Positions 6,811-13,745 of a stretch of 13,872 bases of DNA are shown piece by piece (positions within the stretch are counted from its first letter, which is position 1; each line of letters starts with the position of its first letter). The translations under genes were made by a program, and so were the position numbers. Below the pieces are notes generated by a model. The model searched no databases. It had not been told where the DNA came from and saw only the letters and a program-made list of their open reading frames with translations. The DNA comes from Bacteroidota bacterium (lineage in GTDB: Bacteria > Bacteroidota > Bacteroidia > Flavobacteriales_D > Crocinitomicaceae): assembly GCA_016866375.1 (NCBI GenBank), contig VGMK01000035.1:1-13872 (forward strand), written 5' to 3'.

Positions 6811-7857
6811 ATGAAATACACATTTTTACTTTTACTTTATTTTTTAACGCAACAAGAGATAATGTCTCAAATTAGGACAGTTTATGCCGAGGATGGAGAG
6901 GCTAAAGTAAACTGGGATTATATCATCAATCAAAATAGAATTAATGAAGAGGAATATCCATTTGTTTACGGAAGTGGTTGTACAGAGTCACCAAGCTTTG
7001 CTTATTCATCCTCAAAACTTGCACAAAATGGTTCTAACACATACGGAGCACCAAATTTAATAGACAATGATCCAAGGACTGCTTGGGTTGAAGGAAAGTC
7101 AGATTATGGAATAGGAGAATATTTTGAAGTTAATTTACCTCACGGAAGTTACAATATCGCTATTTTTAATGGTTATCAGAAGTCTTATGATTCGTGGAAA
7201 AATAATTCAAGGGTAAAAAAGTTGAAAATATACGGCGATAATAAATTAATTTGTTTCGTTATACTTCAGGACTTAATGGGACATCAAAACTTTAATTTAC
7301 CAACAGATAATGTTTACAATCGATATAAATTCGAAATTGTAGAGGTTTACCCTGGATTGAAATGGAAAGATGTCGCTATTTCAGAAATTACAAGCATGGG
7401 GTGCTGTTTTTCAATCAATACTAAAATTCTCGCAGGAACTCAATTTGTTTCCACTGAAAAATTAAGCAATGAATCTAGCATTCGAAGCATAGATTTTAAT
7501 ACCAATCGCTTAGTGGATACGAAATTGATTCATTCCGTTAAAACAACTCATCATACGCTCCTTAAAATACAGACAGACTCAAAAATGATTGAGTTAACGC
7601 CTTACCATCCGCTATATATTAAAAACTATGGAGTAACCTCATTATTAAAGTTAAGGCAATCTGAGGCATATTGCAGTTATGAGGAAATGATTGATGAAGT
7701 AGAGGTATTAATGTGGAACGATGATAAAAAGGAAACGGAATTCAAAAAAATTAAACAAATTGAATTGATCAAAGGAAATTTCGAGACATTTTCCATTCAG
7801 AAGCTGAGCTCTGGAAAGAATTATATCGTTAATGGTTTCGTTTCTTATGTATACTGA
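6811..7857 (+). CDS. Secreted NADase-type glycan-binding (discoidin-like) domain fused to a Hint autoprocessing domain
   Basis: A 348-residue exported protein. Residues 1-19 form a signal peptide. About 57-197 is a discoidin/F5-8C-like beta-sandwich of the type named NADase-type glycan-binding domain: SSSKLAQNGSNTYGAPNLID, TAWVEGKSDYGIGEYFEV, FNGYQKSYDSW, NSRVKKLKIYG, VEVYPGLKWKDVAISEI. Straight after comes a Hint (Hedgehog/intein) domain: GCCFSINTKIL with the candidate nucleophile Cys199 (or Cys198), TPYHPLY with Thr263 and His266 in the TxxH block, and the final strand NYIVNGFVSY. The protein ends VSYVY instead of the HN or SN of inteins, so it should cut or transfer at its N-side only, as in Hedgehog. 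Probable outcome: release or modification of the carbohydrate-binding half outside the cytoplasm. Function unknown; no partner gene is obvious. Confidence 0.82.
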   Translation: MKYTFLLLLYFLTQQEIMSQIRTVYAEDGEAKVNWDYIINQNRINEEEYPFVYGSGCTESPSFAYSSSKLAQNGSNTYGAPNLIDNDPRTAWVEGKSDYGIGEYFEVNLPHGSYNIAIFNGYQKSYDSWKNNSRVKKLKIYGDNKLICFVILQDLMGHQNFNLPTDNVYNRYKFEIVEVYPGLKWKDVAISEITSMGCCFSINTKILAGTQFVSTEKLSNESSIRSIDFNTNRLVDTKLIHSVKTTHHTLLKIQTDSKMIELTPYHPLYIKNYGVTSLLKLRQSEAYCSYEEMIDEVEVLMWNDDKKETEFKKIKQIELIKGNFETFSIQKLSSGKNYIVNGFVSYVY

Positions 7858-7908
7858 ATTACGAATAATTTTAAATTCCAATTTAAGCTAAAAGATAAAC
7901 GAATTGTT

Positions 7909-8023
7909 CTAGAGTTTTTTTGAATCTTCACTTTTATTGTCTGAACAGCTAAATATTGCGAAGGTCACGAATACTAATGTGGCTGTAAATTTAAGGTAAG
8001 GGTGAGGAAGTTGTTTTTGTCAT
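7909..8023 (-). pseudogene. Frameshifted tiny lipoprotein remnant
   Basis: The minus strand has ATG (8023) MTKTTSSPLP and then, one frame over, LKFTATLVFVTFAIFSC, a clear lipoprotein signal with lipobox FSC, followed by SDNKSEDSKKL and a TAG at 7909-7911. No start codon exists in the lipobox frame, so a single frameshift near 7993 seems to have broken the gene. The mature part is only about 12 residues, so it is either a very small lipoprotein or the 5' end of a truncated one. It lies downstream of, and on the same strand as, the lipoprotein gene at 8100-8702. Confidence 0.4.
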
Positions 8024-8099
8024 TCATGGTTTTCAAGGTTTTTAATGAAAAAAGTTTAAGGTAATTTATCTTTTATTATATGCGGAAGGCAAAGGTTAT

Positions 8100-8702
8100 T
8101 TATTGAATAAAGTGGCCATTGCTTTTCCATGTACCCGTGTAAAAGATACTGTCGTTATATATTAACTGAATTTTGTTGGCTTTTTCAAACCAAGGTTGGT
8201 AGAATTTATCTTTTCTTTCTTTTTCTACTTGATTTACAGGTTGATAATCTACATCACTATAGCTGATTGAATTTTGTAGATTATATTTTTTAAATTCTTG
8301 TACAACATTATCTTTTGCATCTAAAAATTTAATATCAATTCCGTTAAAAACTCCTTCAATTGTAAGTTTTTGGATGTAATTTCCTTTCTTGCAAGCAAAC
8401 GATTTAGTAGAATTGAAATCTTTAACCTCTTTTATTTTGGCAGAATTATCTTCCATCATAATCCAACCTTCAGAGTCGTATACAATAGCGTCATGGTTAT
8501 AAATGCTAACTTTTATTTCACTCAAGGCTTTATTTATGGAATCTAAGTTCTGCTTGTCCTGTTTTTGCGAGTTGTTTTGGTTATTTGCTACCGAAGTATT
8601 TGACTTATTAGCAGATTCGCTTGATTGGCTTTCATTTCCACAACTCGTGATTAGCGAAGAAACAAAAAGTGCAGCACCTATAAATTTTATTGATTTTTTC
8701 AT
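8100..8702 (-). CDS. Lipoprotein of unknown function
   Basis: A 200-residue exported lipoprotein. MKKSIKFIGAALFVSSLITS precedes the lipidated Cys21, then comes a Ser/Asn/Gln-rich low-complexity linker of about 40 residues (to about 60). The rest is a beta-rich domain ending GTWKSNGHFIQ. I do not recognise this domain, and there is no catalytic motif. The frame extends to an ATG at 8729, but that would put MKMKIKTND in front of the signal; I prefer the ATG at 8702, which gives a standard lipoprotein signal. It faces away from the L,D-transpeptidase lipoprotein gene, with a shared 260-base upstream region. Confidence 0.8.
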   Translation of the reverse strand: MKKSIKFIGAALFVSSLITSCGNESQSSESANKSNTSVANNQNNSQKQDKQNLDSINKALSEIKVSIYNHDAIVYDSEGWIMMEDNSAKIKEVKDFNSTKSFACKKGNYIQKLTIEGVFNGIDIKFLDAKDNVVQEFKKYNLQNSISYSDVDYQPVNQVEKERKDKFYQPWFEKANKIQLIYNDSIFYTGTWKSNGHFIQ

Positions 8703-8961
8703 ATCATTTGTTTTAATTTTCATTTTCATTCATGTTCATAAATTATTTCAAGTTTAACTTTACAGTTGATTTCATTGTTTACTTCTGTTTTTCGTGGAAA
8801 GGCAAAATTCCTTAGATCTTCCCTTTCTAAAAAAGGACGACCTTAAATGTACACATTTATTTCCTATGAAAATTAATTCCTAAAAAAAATAGGTGTTACA
8901 GAATTGTATATTTTTTTTATACCATTTAATTGCTTTAATTTGAATTGAAAATTCTTAATTG

Positions 8962-10257
8962 ATGATTCAGTTTACATTTATCAGTAATAAAATTGGGATT
9001 AAAGCCTTAAAGTTGTTATCAATTATTGTTGTGTTAATATATGTTGGAAGTGCATGTCAAGAGGAGTCTGCAGAGGAAACTAATAAAAATGCCCTTTCAT
9101 CGAATCGGCGTGAAATAAAAGTTAAAGGACGTGATCAATTGGATGTGTTGTTCGTTGTGGAATTGCCAACTGAAAAAAATAAGAATTATAACTTTATTGT
9201 TAAGACATTTCAAAAAGGTGATAGTACCTCCTGGGCAGATACCATTTGGAAATCGAATCATTTAGATTCTGGATTGACAAATTTTCTTGGATACATTCAT
9301 GATTTACCTTTTGAACCGTCGCGAAATGCTAATTATGTGTACAAGCGGGATCGGTTTGAGTTAGAAAAAGAATTTCATGGAGATGAAATTGATACTTCTT
9401 TGTTGCGAATTCGTTTGAAAGAAAGTATTGAAAGAAGAAATAACCTAATTCAACTCGCGGATGGTGATGTTTATATTAAACCCAAATACATTGAATCATC
9501 TGAGGAAATCCTACAAGCAAAGAAAAATCTAGAAAATTGTTTAAAGTCTAATATTGAATACCGTTTTGAAGAAAAAAACTACAAACTAGGCAGAAAGGTT
9601 TTTGGTTCATGGCTTTCACTTGACGGGGATTTGAAAGTAAAAGTTGATTATTATGCAACTCAAAAATTTATTCAACAAATTGCAGGAGAAATTGAGAGAC
9701 CTTTGAGTGAGGTTTTAGAAGAAATGGCAAAACAAGACCCTGCAGATACTACGACCGAAATGACGTTTCCGCGCGTGAATGTTTTTGAAGAAGTTGAAAA
9801 CTTGATGAAAATGATACCCGAGGGAAAGATTAAAAAAAGGGAGATTGTCTTGGTGAATAGAAGTATACCACAAGGAGTAAGACAAGGATACACAGACTTT
9901 GTTGAGGTAAGTATCTCGGATCAAAAATTATGGCTATTTCGTGGCGGAAGTTTACTTCTGGAGACGGACGTGGTTACGGGAAATGAAAAATTGAAACGTA
10001 CCACTCCTAAGGGAATTTTCAAAATACTCCACAAACAACAAAACCGCACCTTAAAGGGACCTGGTTACAGGACTTTTGTAAGTTATTGGATGCCATTTTA
10101 TCAAGGTTATGGTTTGCATGATGCAACATGGAGAAGGCGTTTTGGTGCAAGTATTTATCAAAATAGTGGTTCTCATGGCTGCGTGAACATACCACCTAAA
10201 GTAACTCCTGTAGTCTATGAAAGTGTGCAAATAGGAATGCCCGTCATTATCCGTTAG
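8962..10257 (+). CDS. L,D-transpeptidase lipoprotein (YkuD domain)
   Basis: A 431-residue envelope enzyme. Numbering from the ATG at 8962: a lipoprotein signal ends at Cys32 (IYVGSAC); a middle part (about 50-300) includes a region like the peptidoglycan-binding domain found before YkuD (DVYIKPKYIESSEEI and the lines after it); the YkuD catalytic domain covers about 313-431. It shows VSISDQKLWLF, TTPKGIFKI, GLHDATWRRRFG with His386, and the active-site SHGCVN with Cys407. Such enzymes make meso-DAP to meso-DAP (3-3) crosslinks or attach proteins to peptidoglycan. The HDATWR form is common in the domain group with a preceding peptidoglycan-binding module. A TTG directly before the ATG is an alternative start. 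Confidence 0.92.
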   Translation: MIQFTFISNKIGIKALKLLSIIVVLIYVGSACQEESAEETNKNALSSNRREIKVKGRDQLDVLFVVELPTEKNKNYNFIVKTFQKGDSTSWADTIWKSNHLDSGLTNFLGYIHDLPFEPSRNANYVYKRDRFELEKEFHGDEIDTSLLRIRLKESIERRNNLIQLADGDVYIKPKYIESSEEILQAKKNLENCLKSNIEYRFEEKNYKLGRKVFGSWLSLDGDLKVKVDYYATQKFIQQIAGEIERPLSEVLEEMAKQDPADTTTEMTFPRVNVFEEVENLMKMIPEGKIKKREIVLVNRSIPQGVRQGYTDFVEVSISDQKLWLFRGGSLLLETDVVTGNEKLKRTTPKGIFKILHKQQNRTLKGPGYRTFVSYWMPFYQGYGLHDATWRRRFGASIYQNSGSHGCVNIPPKVTPVVYESVQIGMPVIIR

Positions 10258-10278
10258 TGGTATAAGTCTCTTTTTGTC

Positions 10279-10431
10279 TTAAAAATTATATTTCTTTAAC
10301 TTTATGCGTGCGGCACCTATTTCCTCAAATTTCTTAGCTAAATCTAGGTAATTATCAATTTTGAGGTTAAATTTCCTTGGTTCACCACTTTTGGTTGCGC
10401 TTAAAAGAAATTGTAGTTTTGCCGTGTGAAA
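10279..10431 (-). pseudogene. Short protein-like frame without start, antisense to the NlpC promoter
   Basis: Between the TAG at 10432-10434 and the TAA at 10279-10281 the minus strand reads KLQFLLSATKSGEPRKFNLK followed by IDNYLDLAKKFEEIGAARIK and LKKYNF. The mix of residues and the amphipathic helix pattern look like real protein, but the frame contains no ATG, GTG or TTG. The 5' end may have been replaced by the neighbouring NlpC/P60 gene, or a frameshift is hidden. About 47 residues; family not recognised. It could also be chance. Confidence 0.35.
10390..10421 (+). promoter_or_regulatory. Predicted promoter giving a leaderless NlpC/P60 mRNA
   Basis: TAGTTTTG (10414-10421) matches the -7 consensus TAnnTTTG, and TTTG (10390-10393) lies 20 bases upstream as the -33 element. 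The GTG start of the downstream gene is at 10426, only 5 bases after the -7 box, so transcription would begin at or next to the start codon. Confidence 0.55.
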
Positions 10432-10926
10432 CTACTGCTAGCACTTTTTGTATTTTTCGTTTTCGGTTTTTCGATGGCTCAAGACTCAGTATCGGTGCAG
10501 GTAGATTCTTTGCTAGAATTTGCTAAAAAGCAATTGGGTGTTACTTATCAATACGGTACTTCAAAGCCTGGAGTATCTTTCGATTGTTCTGGATTTACTA
10601 GTTATGTTTACCGATCTTTTGGTATTAATTGCCCAAGAACCTCTAGTGAGTATATTCATTTTGGTTCCAAAGTGGAACTAGAAGCTTGCCAAAAAGGTGA
10701 TTGTTTAGTTTTCACAGGAACAAACCCTTCAAATCGCAGGGCAGGGCATGTGGGTATTGTTGTTGAAAATAACGATGGAATCATTCAATTCATTCATTGT
10801 TCGAGTGCGAAAAACCATTACGGTGTGGTAATTTCATCCCTCAACGGAACAAAATACGCTGAACGACTGCTAGAAGTGAGAAGAATATCGGAGTTGGAAA
10901 GTTACGATACTTCATTGTTCAATTGA
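10426..10926 (+). CDS. Exported NlpC/P60 family cysteine peptidase
   Basis: A 166-residue C40-family peptidase, expected to cut the stem peptide of peptidoglycan between D-Glu and meso-DAP. A signal peptide (residues 1-18, ending FSMA) is followed directly by the domain. Cys54 in DCSGF, His108 in GHVGIV and His124 in FIHCSS form the catalytic triad; GDCLVF (91-96) is the usual strand before the His loop. There is no SH3 or LysM targeting module, so it is a minimal single-domain form. The GTG start at 10426 is required for the signal peptide; the next ATG, at codon 17, would remove it. The 3' end overlaps the tail of the convergent small gene by 25 bases. Confidence 0.92.
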   Translation: MKLLLALFVFFVFGFSMAQDSVSVQVDSLLEFAKKQLGVTYQYGTSKPGVSFDCSGFTSYVYRSFGINCPRTSSEYIHFGSKVELEACQKGDCLVFTGTNPSNRRAGHVGIVVENNDGIIQFIHCSSAKNHYGVVISSLNGTKYAERLLEVRRISELESYDTSLFN

Positions 10927-11075
10927 GATTTAATCAAAACCTTCACATAGTGCCTATTCCGACGCTCTTTTTTGGCATGGGCTCTTTTGGCAATACGCTT
11001 GTCTTTTACGATGCAGTTGAGGTCGTTCAAATCCGACAATTCACGCACATCATTTATTGAGGTTCTTTTGGCCAT
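10902..11075 (-). CDS. Small basic hypothetical protein
   Basis: A 57-residue Lys/Arg-rich protein, MAKRTSINDVRELSDLNDLN followed by a highly basic segment, RIAKRAHAKKERRNRH. The first part looks helical and acidic-basic mixed, the second could bind nucleic acid; I do not recognise the family. The frame starts at an ATG at 11093 (MACFCC before MAKR), but the internal ATG at 11075 gives the more ordinary N-terminus, so I use it. It lies convergent to the NlpC/P60 gene and overlaps its end by 25 bases; on its own strand it is the last gene after the UVR/lipoprotein cluster. Codon content argues that it is real, but the evidence is moderate. Confidence 0.55.
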   Translation of the reverse strand: MAKRTSINDVRELSDLNDLNCIVKDKRIAKRAHAKKERRNRHYVKVLIKSQLNNEVS

Positions 11076-11232
11076 ACAACAAAAACACGCCATGTTTTAG
11101 AATGTTTGACGCTTTCGGTTTTGGGCGCAAAAAAGTACCTTCCATCTTTCCTCTTTCGATACCACTCCCTCCTTTGATCTCAATACATCGGCTCTCGATG
11201 AACCAATTAAACTTGATTATAAATTCACAAAC

Positions 11233-11499
11233 TTAATCGCACATCATCATTAACACATCTTCAATTTTTGTGAAGGTTTTGGCAGCGTTCGATTTGATTT
11301 TACAATTTCCGTTTTTATAGACGTATTCGAACTGATTCATTCCCTTTATTTTCAAATATCCGCGTTGGGTTTCGTTGCGCAATTTAACTTGCCAAGTTCT
11401 TTTGAGCTCAGGAAAATAAAACAACAAGTATTCTGGGTAAATCCCTGTTCGTTCAAACTCGCGTTTGCCTCCTTATACTATTTTTAAAGATACATTCAT
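11233..11499 (-). pseudogene. Third gene of the minus-strand cluster, broken by an early stop
   Basis: An ATG at 11497-11499 overlaps the stop of the upstream lipoprotein gene as ATGA. It reads MNVSLKIV, a TAA at 11473-11475, then in the same frame GGKREFERTGIYPEYLLFYF, PELKRTWQVKLRNETQRGYL, KIKGMNQFEYVYKNGNCKIK and on to a TAA at 11233-11235: 88 codons with one internal stop. Because start, frame and overlap are all preserved, a recent nonsense mutation fits best. Translation could restart at a TTG (11427), but that would cut into the conserved-looking part. AAGGAGG at 11468-11474 overlaps the broken codon, with no in-frame start codon after it. The family is unknown. Confidence 0.65.
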
Positions 11500-11774
11500 T
11501 TTTTCTTCCTCCGATACTTCCCCCTGGTTTGGTAATAATACCTCGACCGATTTTGGTTTTTCATGGCGTTTTTATCGGTACTTACTTTCTTGCGAACATG
11601 CCCTTTGCGTGTTTGACCTTTGTAGTTTAAAGATGGTTTGACATAACTACCTCCGGCTTTATCTGATTTTTTAGCATCGCAGGAACTTAGTGTAATCACA
11701 AGAAATCCCAGTGCGATAAGTAATGAGGTAAGTGATTTAGTAGCAGACTTTACCCTGAACATATTAAAAATCAT
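11496..11774 (-). CDS. Small basic lipoprotein
   Basis: A 92-residue protein. MIFNMFRVKSATKSLTSLLI begins a signal that ends at the lipobox with Cys32 (ITLSSC). The mature part of about 60 residues is extremely basic (pairs of Arg/Lys throughout, ending YYYQTRGKYRRKKK) and probably disordered; it could bind acidic cell-wall polymers or lipopolysaccharide, which is inference. I use the ATG at 11774, because it overlaps the stop of the upstream gene as ATGA, the same junction seen at the next gene. The frame is open further upstream (to 11894), but that segment only shadows the upstream gene. Confidence 0.75.
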   Translation of the reverse strand: MIFNMFRVKSATKSLTSLLIALGFLVITLSSCDAKKSDKAGGSYVKPSLNYKGQTRKGHVRKKVSTDKNAMKNQNRSRYYYQTRGKYRRKKK

Positions 11775-12253
11775 TTCCCGCTGTGTTTGGCTAAAAAATC
11801 CCCGATCTTGAAAATGTGGTCGCGAAGTACATTGGCCTCCACGAAATTTTGTGCGGCTAAGCAATCGTTCTTGCGTTGTGTAAGCTCCTCGCAATCTTGT
11901 AGAAGCTTGACGCGGAATTCTTGAAATAATTCTTGATAAAAGGTTTTTGACTCATCCACCGTACTAATTTCACGCAGTACCTCTTGACACATGGCCTGAA
12001 TTTTTAAATTTTCTTCAGTGGGTTCAAGCCCGGTTTGGCGACGAATTAATACCAATCGCTGCTCCATGAGAAGGTTGATCAGGTGTTTTTCTTCCATCCT
12101 CAACTCAGACGCCTTTTCGTAATACTGTTTGCTTATCACCTCTTCCTTTTGAATAGCGAGTTTGGCAAGTTGGAGCTTAATTTCCATTATTTGCTCCTTG
12201 ATGTGTAACAATTTGGTGTTATCATCAAGCTGATAAGGATCTGGAAAAGACAT
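11771..12253 (-). CDS. Coiled-coil protein with two UVR-like motifs
   Basis: A 160-residue cytoplasmic, mostly helical protein. Two stretches match the UVR motif known from UvrB, UvrC, ClpC and McsA: residues 35-62 (QKEEVISKQYYEKASELRME) and 127-154 (RKNDCLAAQNFVEANVLRDH). Both share an aromatic residue followed by E.A..LR. UVR motifs mediate protein-protein contacts, but there is no Clp or nuclease domain here, so a specific role cannot be stated. The ATG at 12253 is chosen because a promoter-like box lies just upstream; the frame extends to 12310 with an unlikely N-terminal tail. First gene of the minus-strand cluster; its stop overlaps the next start as ATGA. Confidence 0.75.
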   Translation of the reverse strand: MSFPDPYQLDDNTKLLHIKEQIMEIKLQLAKLAIQKEEVISKQYYEKASELRMEEKHLINLLMEQRLVLIRRQTGLEPTEENLKIQAMCQEVLREISTVDESKTFYQELFQEFRVKLLQDCEELTQRKNDCLAAQNFVEANVLRDHIFKIGDFLAKHSGK

Positions 12254-12281
12254 TCGAATAAAATTAGAATATGAATGTACA

Positions 12282-12310
12282 CAAATTTTACGTTCATCCA
12301 AAGGTGACAA
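12282..12310 (-). promoter_or_regulatory. Probable promoter of the UVR/lipoprotein cluster
   Basis: On the minus strand TTG (12310-12308) is separated by 17 bases from TAAAATTTG (12290-12282), close to the Bacteroidota pattern TTG-N17-19-TAnnTTTG with one extra base in the -7 box. Transcription would start about 20 bases before the ATG at 12253. It is inside the upstream extension of that frame, which supports the shorter protein. Confidence 0.4.
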
Positions 12311-12423
12311 CCATCATTTTCATACCCTACCCTATGTTTCGCTATATTTCCATGTAAAATTTCGCAACAGAACGTATTTAGTTTACGAACTATTGTCATT
12401 GCTTTGTTCGCAAATTAGAAACC

Positions 12424-12792
12424 ATGAACATGCAAAAACTTTTAGACAACGATTATTTTCAAAACCTCCTGAACCAAGCAGACGAATACGCCGTGCAATG
12501 TGCCGGAATGTATTATGTTCCCTACAAAATTCAGCAAACCACCTTGCGAGAAAACGAAGAATTCTTTCACGATTGGCTGGCGGGAAACTATCCTAATTTT
12601 GGCTTCACGGAAATGGAAGATCCAAATTTACTGAACAGCGAAATTGCCCTATTTTTAAGTACGCAAAGTCGCGAGGAAAAGATGGAAATATACCGTGATT
12701 TTATGACCTCATACGGCGTGATTCACGACCTCCTATGCCTGGAGTTAGACGAACGACTCGAATTGGTCATGGAGTTGGGGGTGCTAAGTTAA
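12424..12792 (+). CDS. Acidic hypothetical protein
   Basis: A 122-residue cytoplasmic protein with no signal peptide or membrane segment. It is acidic and probably all-helical: MNMQKLLDNDYFQNLLNQAD at the start, AGMYYVPYKIQQTT near 27-40, and an acidic end (LLCLELDERLELVMELGVLS). I do not recognise the family and see no catalytic motif. It is divergent from the UVR cluster across a 170-base gap. Just upstream TTGCTTTG (12399-12406) differs by one base from the -7 consensus and would give a very short leader. The ATG at 12424 is the first possible start; codon 3 (12430) is an alternative. Confidence 0.75.
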   Translation: MNMQKLLDNDYFQNLLNQADEYAVQCAGMYYVPYKIQQTTLRENEEFFHDWLAGNYPNFGFTEMEDPNLLNSEIALFLSTQSREEKMEIYRDFMTSYGVIHDLLCLELDERLELVMELGVLS

Positions 12793-12925
12793 TTCGGTAA
12801 AGTATTACTCTTGTCTCAAAAAAGCAAGCGTTAATAGGGGATAAAATTTCCGCTCAAAAAATGAAAATTGCATTCAATTAGTAAAATCAACAGAATAATC
12901 TGAAGTGTTCTTTTGCTGCAAGGAA

Positions 12926-13594
12926 TTAATTTCCTCTTGAAACAAACACTTTTTGGTGTGAACCATCTGAGTAGTGGTAAATTAGTATTCCGTTACCGTT
13001 CTCATTCGTAACTTCTCTTCCAGATAGATCTACAATTTTTACAAGCTTTTTTGGAGTTGTAGCCAAAGACTCAATTCCAGCACTTTGGTAAGTATATTGA
13101 CCAGAAACAAAAATGTACTTGATGTTCGTTGATTTCTGAGAACAGAATAAAATGAGCGTATAATCATAACAACCATTTGCATTAAATCCTGGAGAAACTG
13201 AAGTAATTGTTGTGCTTACGCCATTTGTATCAACGAATACCCAATACGTGGTTAAAGAATCCGCAGGATTTGTTCCCAAAATAACAGAAGATAAGTAGGC
13301 CGTATCTACCGCGTTAAAATCGAAGTTACAATCCTCAATTTGCATGATAACACTTCCCACCGGATTTAGGCATCCACCATTACCAGCTATTATTAAAGTA
13401 TCTCCACCACCTGAGTTTTGTCCTTGGTAGGATATGCTATCACATGCTGTTGTGGTACAACCGTTCTGGTCAGCTACATAACAACAAATAGTAGTTCCTG
13501 CACACAAATTGGAGACTGTGGTTGATGTGGAAACGCCATTTTGCCAAGTAAAATTAAATTTTTCATTTTTGTAAATTTTGAATCTTGTTCCTAC
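12926..13594 (-). pseudogene. 5'-truncated PKD/SprB-like repeat protein with T9SS sorting domain
   Basis: The frame is open from 13594 (TGA just upstream) to the stop at 12926 but has no start codon in its first part. It begins inside a repeat of the gliding-adhesin type: FNFTWQNGVSTSTTVSNLCA, then GTTICCYVADQNGC, which resembles the WxxG...GLCAGTYxVxVTDxNGC consensus of SprB/PKD-like repeats. A middle part (ADSLTTYWVFVDTNGVS) follows. The last 50 or so residues are a short-type T9SS sorting domain: SLATTPKKLVKIVDLSGREV and ILIYHYSDGSHQKVFV. With no signal peptide or N-terminal repeats left, it is the 3' remnant of a surface or secreted protein, possibly cut by insertion of the DNA to its right. 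An alternative is a live gene whose 5' end was moved. Confidence 0.75.
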
Positions 13595-13745
13595 TCATTT
13601 GGCTTTTCAGATTTCGCCCTGTTTTTTTGAGTGGGTTCTGGTCTCCACCTTTTCAGTTTAATAATACTATTTTTTTGTCACATTGGGTGGTCAGCCCTTT
13701 AGCTTTCGCAGACCTTCTTGAGTTTTTATTCGTTTAACTTACCCA
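13595..13745. other. Junction DNA between the truncated gene and the GC-rich repeat
   Basis: The minus strand has a short frame (RWRPEPTQKNRAKSEKPNE, stop) that I cannot assign, and the plus strand has nothing. This stretch separates the 5' break of the T9SS-domain gene from the inverted repeat, so it may be part of the element that caused the truncation. Confidence 0.3.

Noticed and set aside
11468..11474. A strong Shine-Dalgarno-like AAGGAGG on the minus strand after the early stop of the broken third gene
   Set aside because: No in-frame start codon follows at a usable distance, these bases encode the protein frame itself, and Shine-Dalgarno use is weak in Bacteroidota.
11775..11894. Upstream extension of the small basic lipoprotein frame
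   Set aside because: It only overlaps the upstream UVR gene in another frame, and would bury the lipoprotein signal 70 residues inside the protein.
12187..12399. Minus-strand frame of about 70 codons across the start of the UVR gene
   Set aside because: It overlaps the better supported UVR gene and its promoter and has no recognisable protein feature.
13480..13566. Minus-strand ATG peptide MKNLILLGKMAF resembling a signal peptide start at the truncated adhesin gene
   Set aside because: It is in a different frame from the repeat protein and stops after about 30 codons; a fusion would need a frameshift I cannot support.
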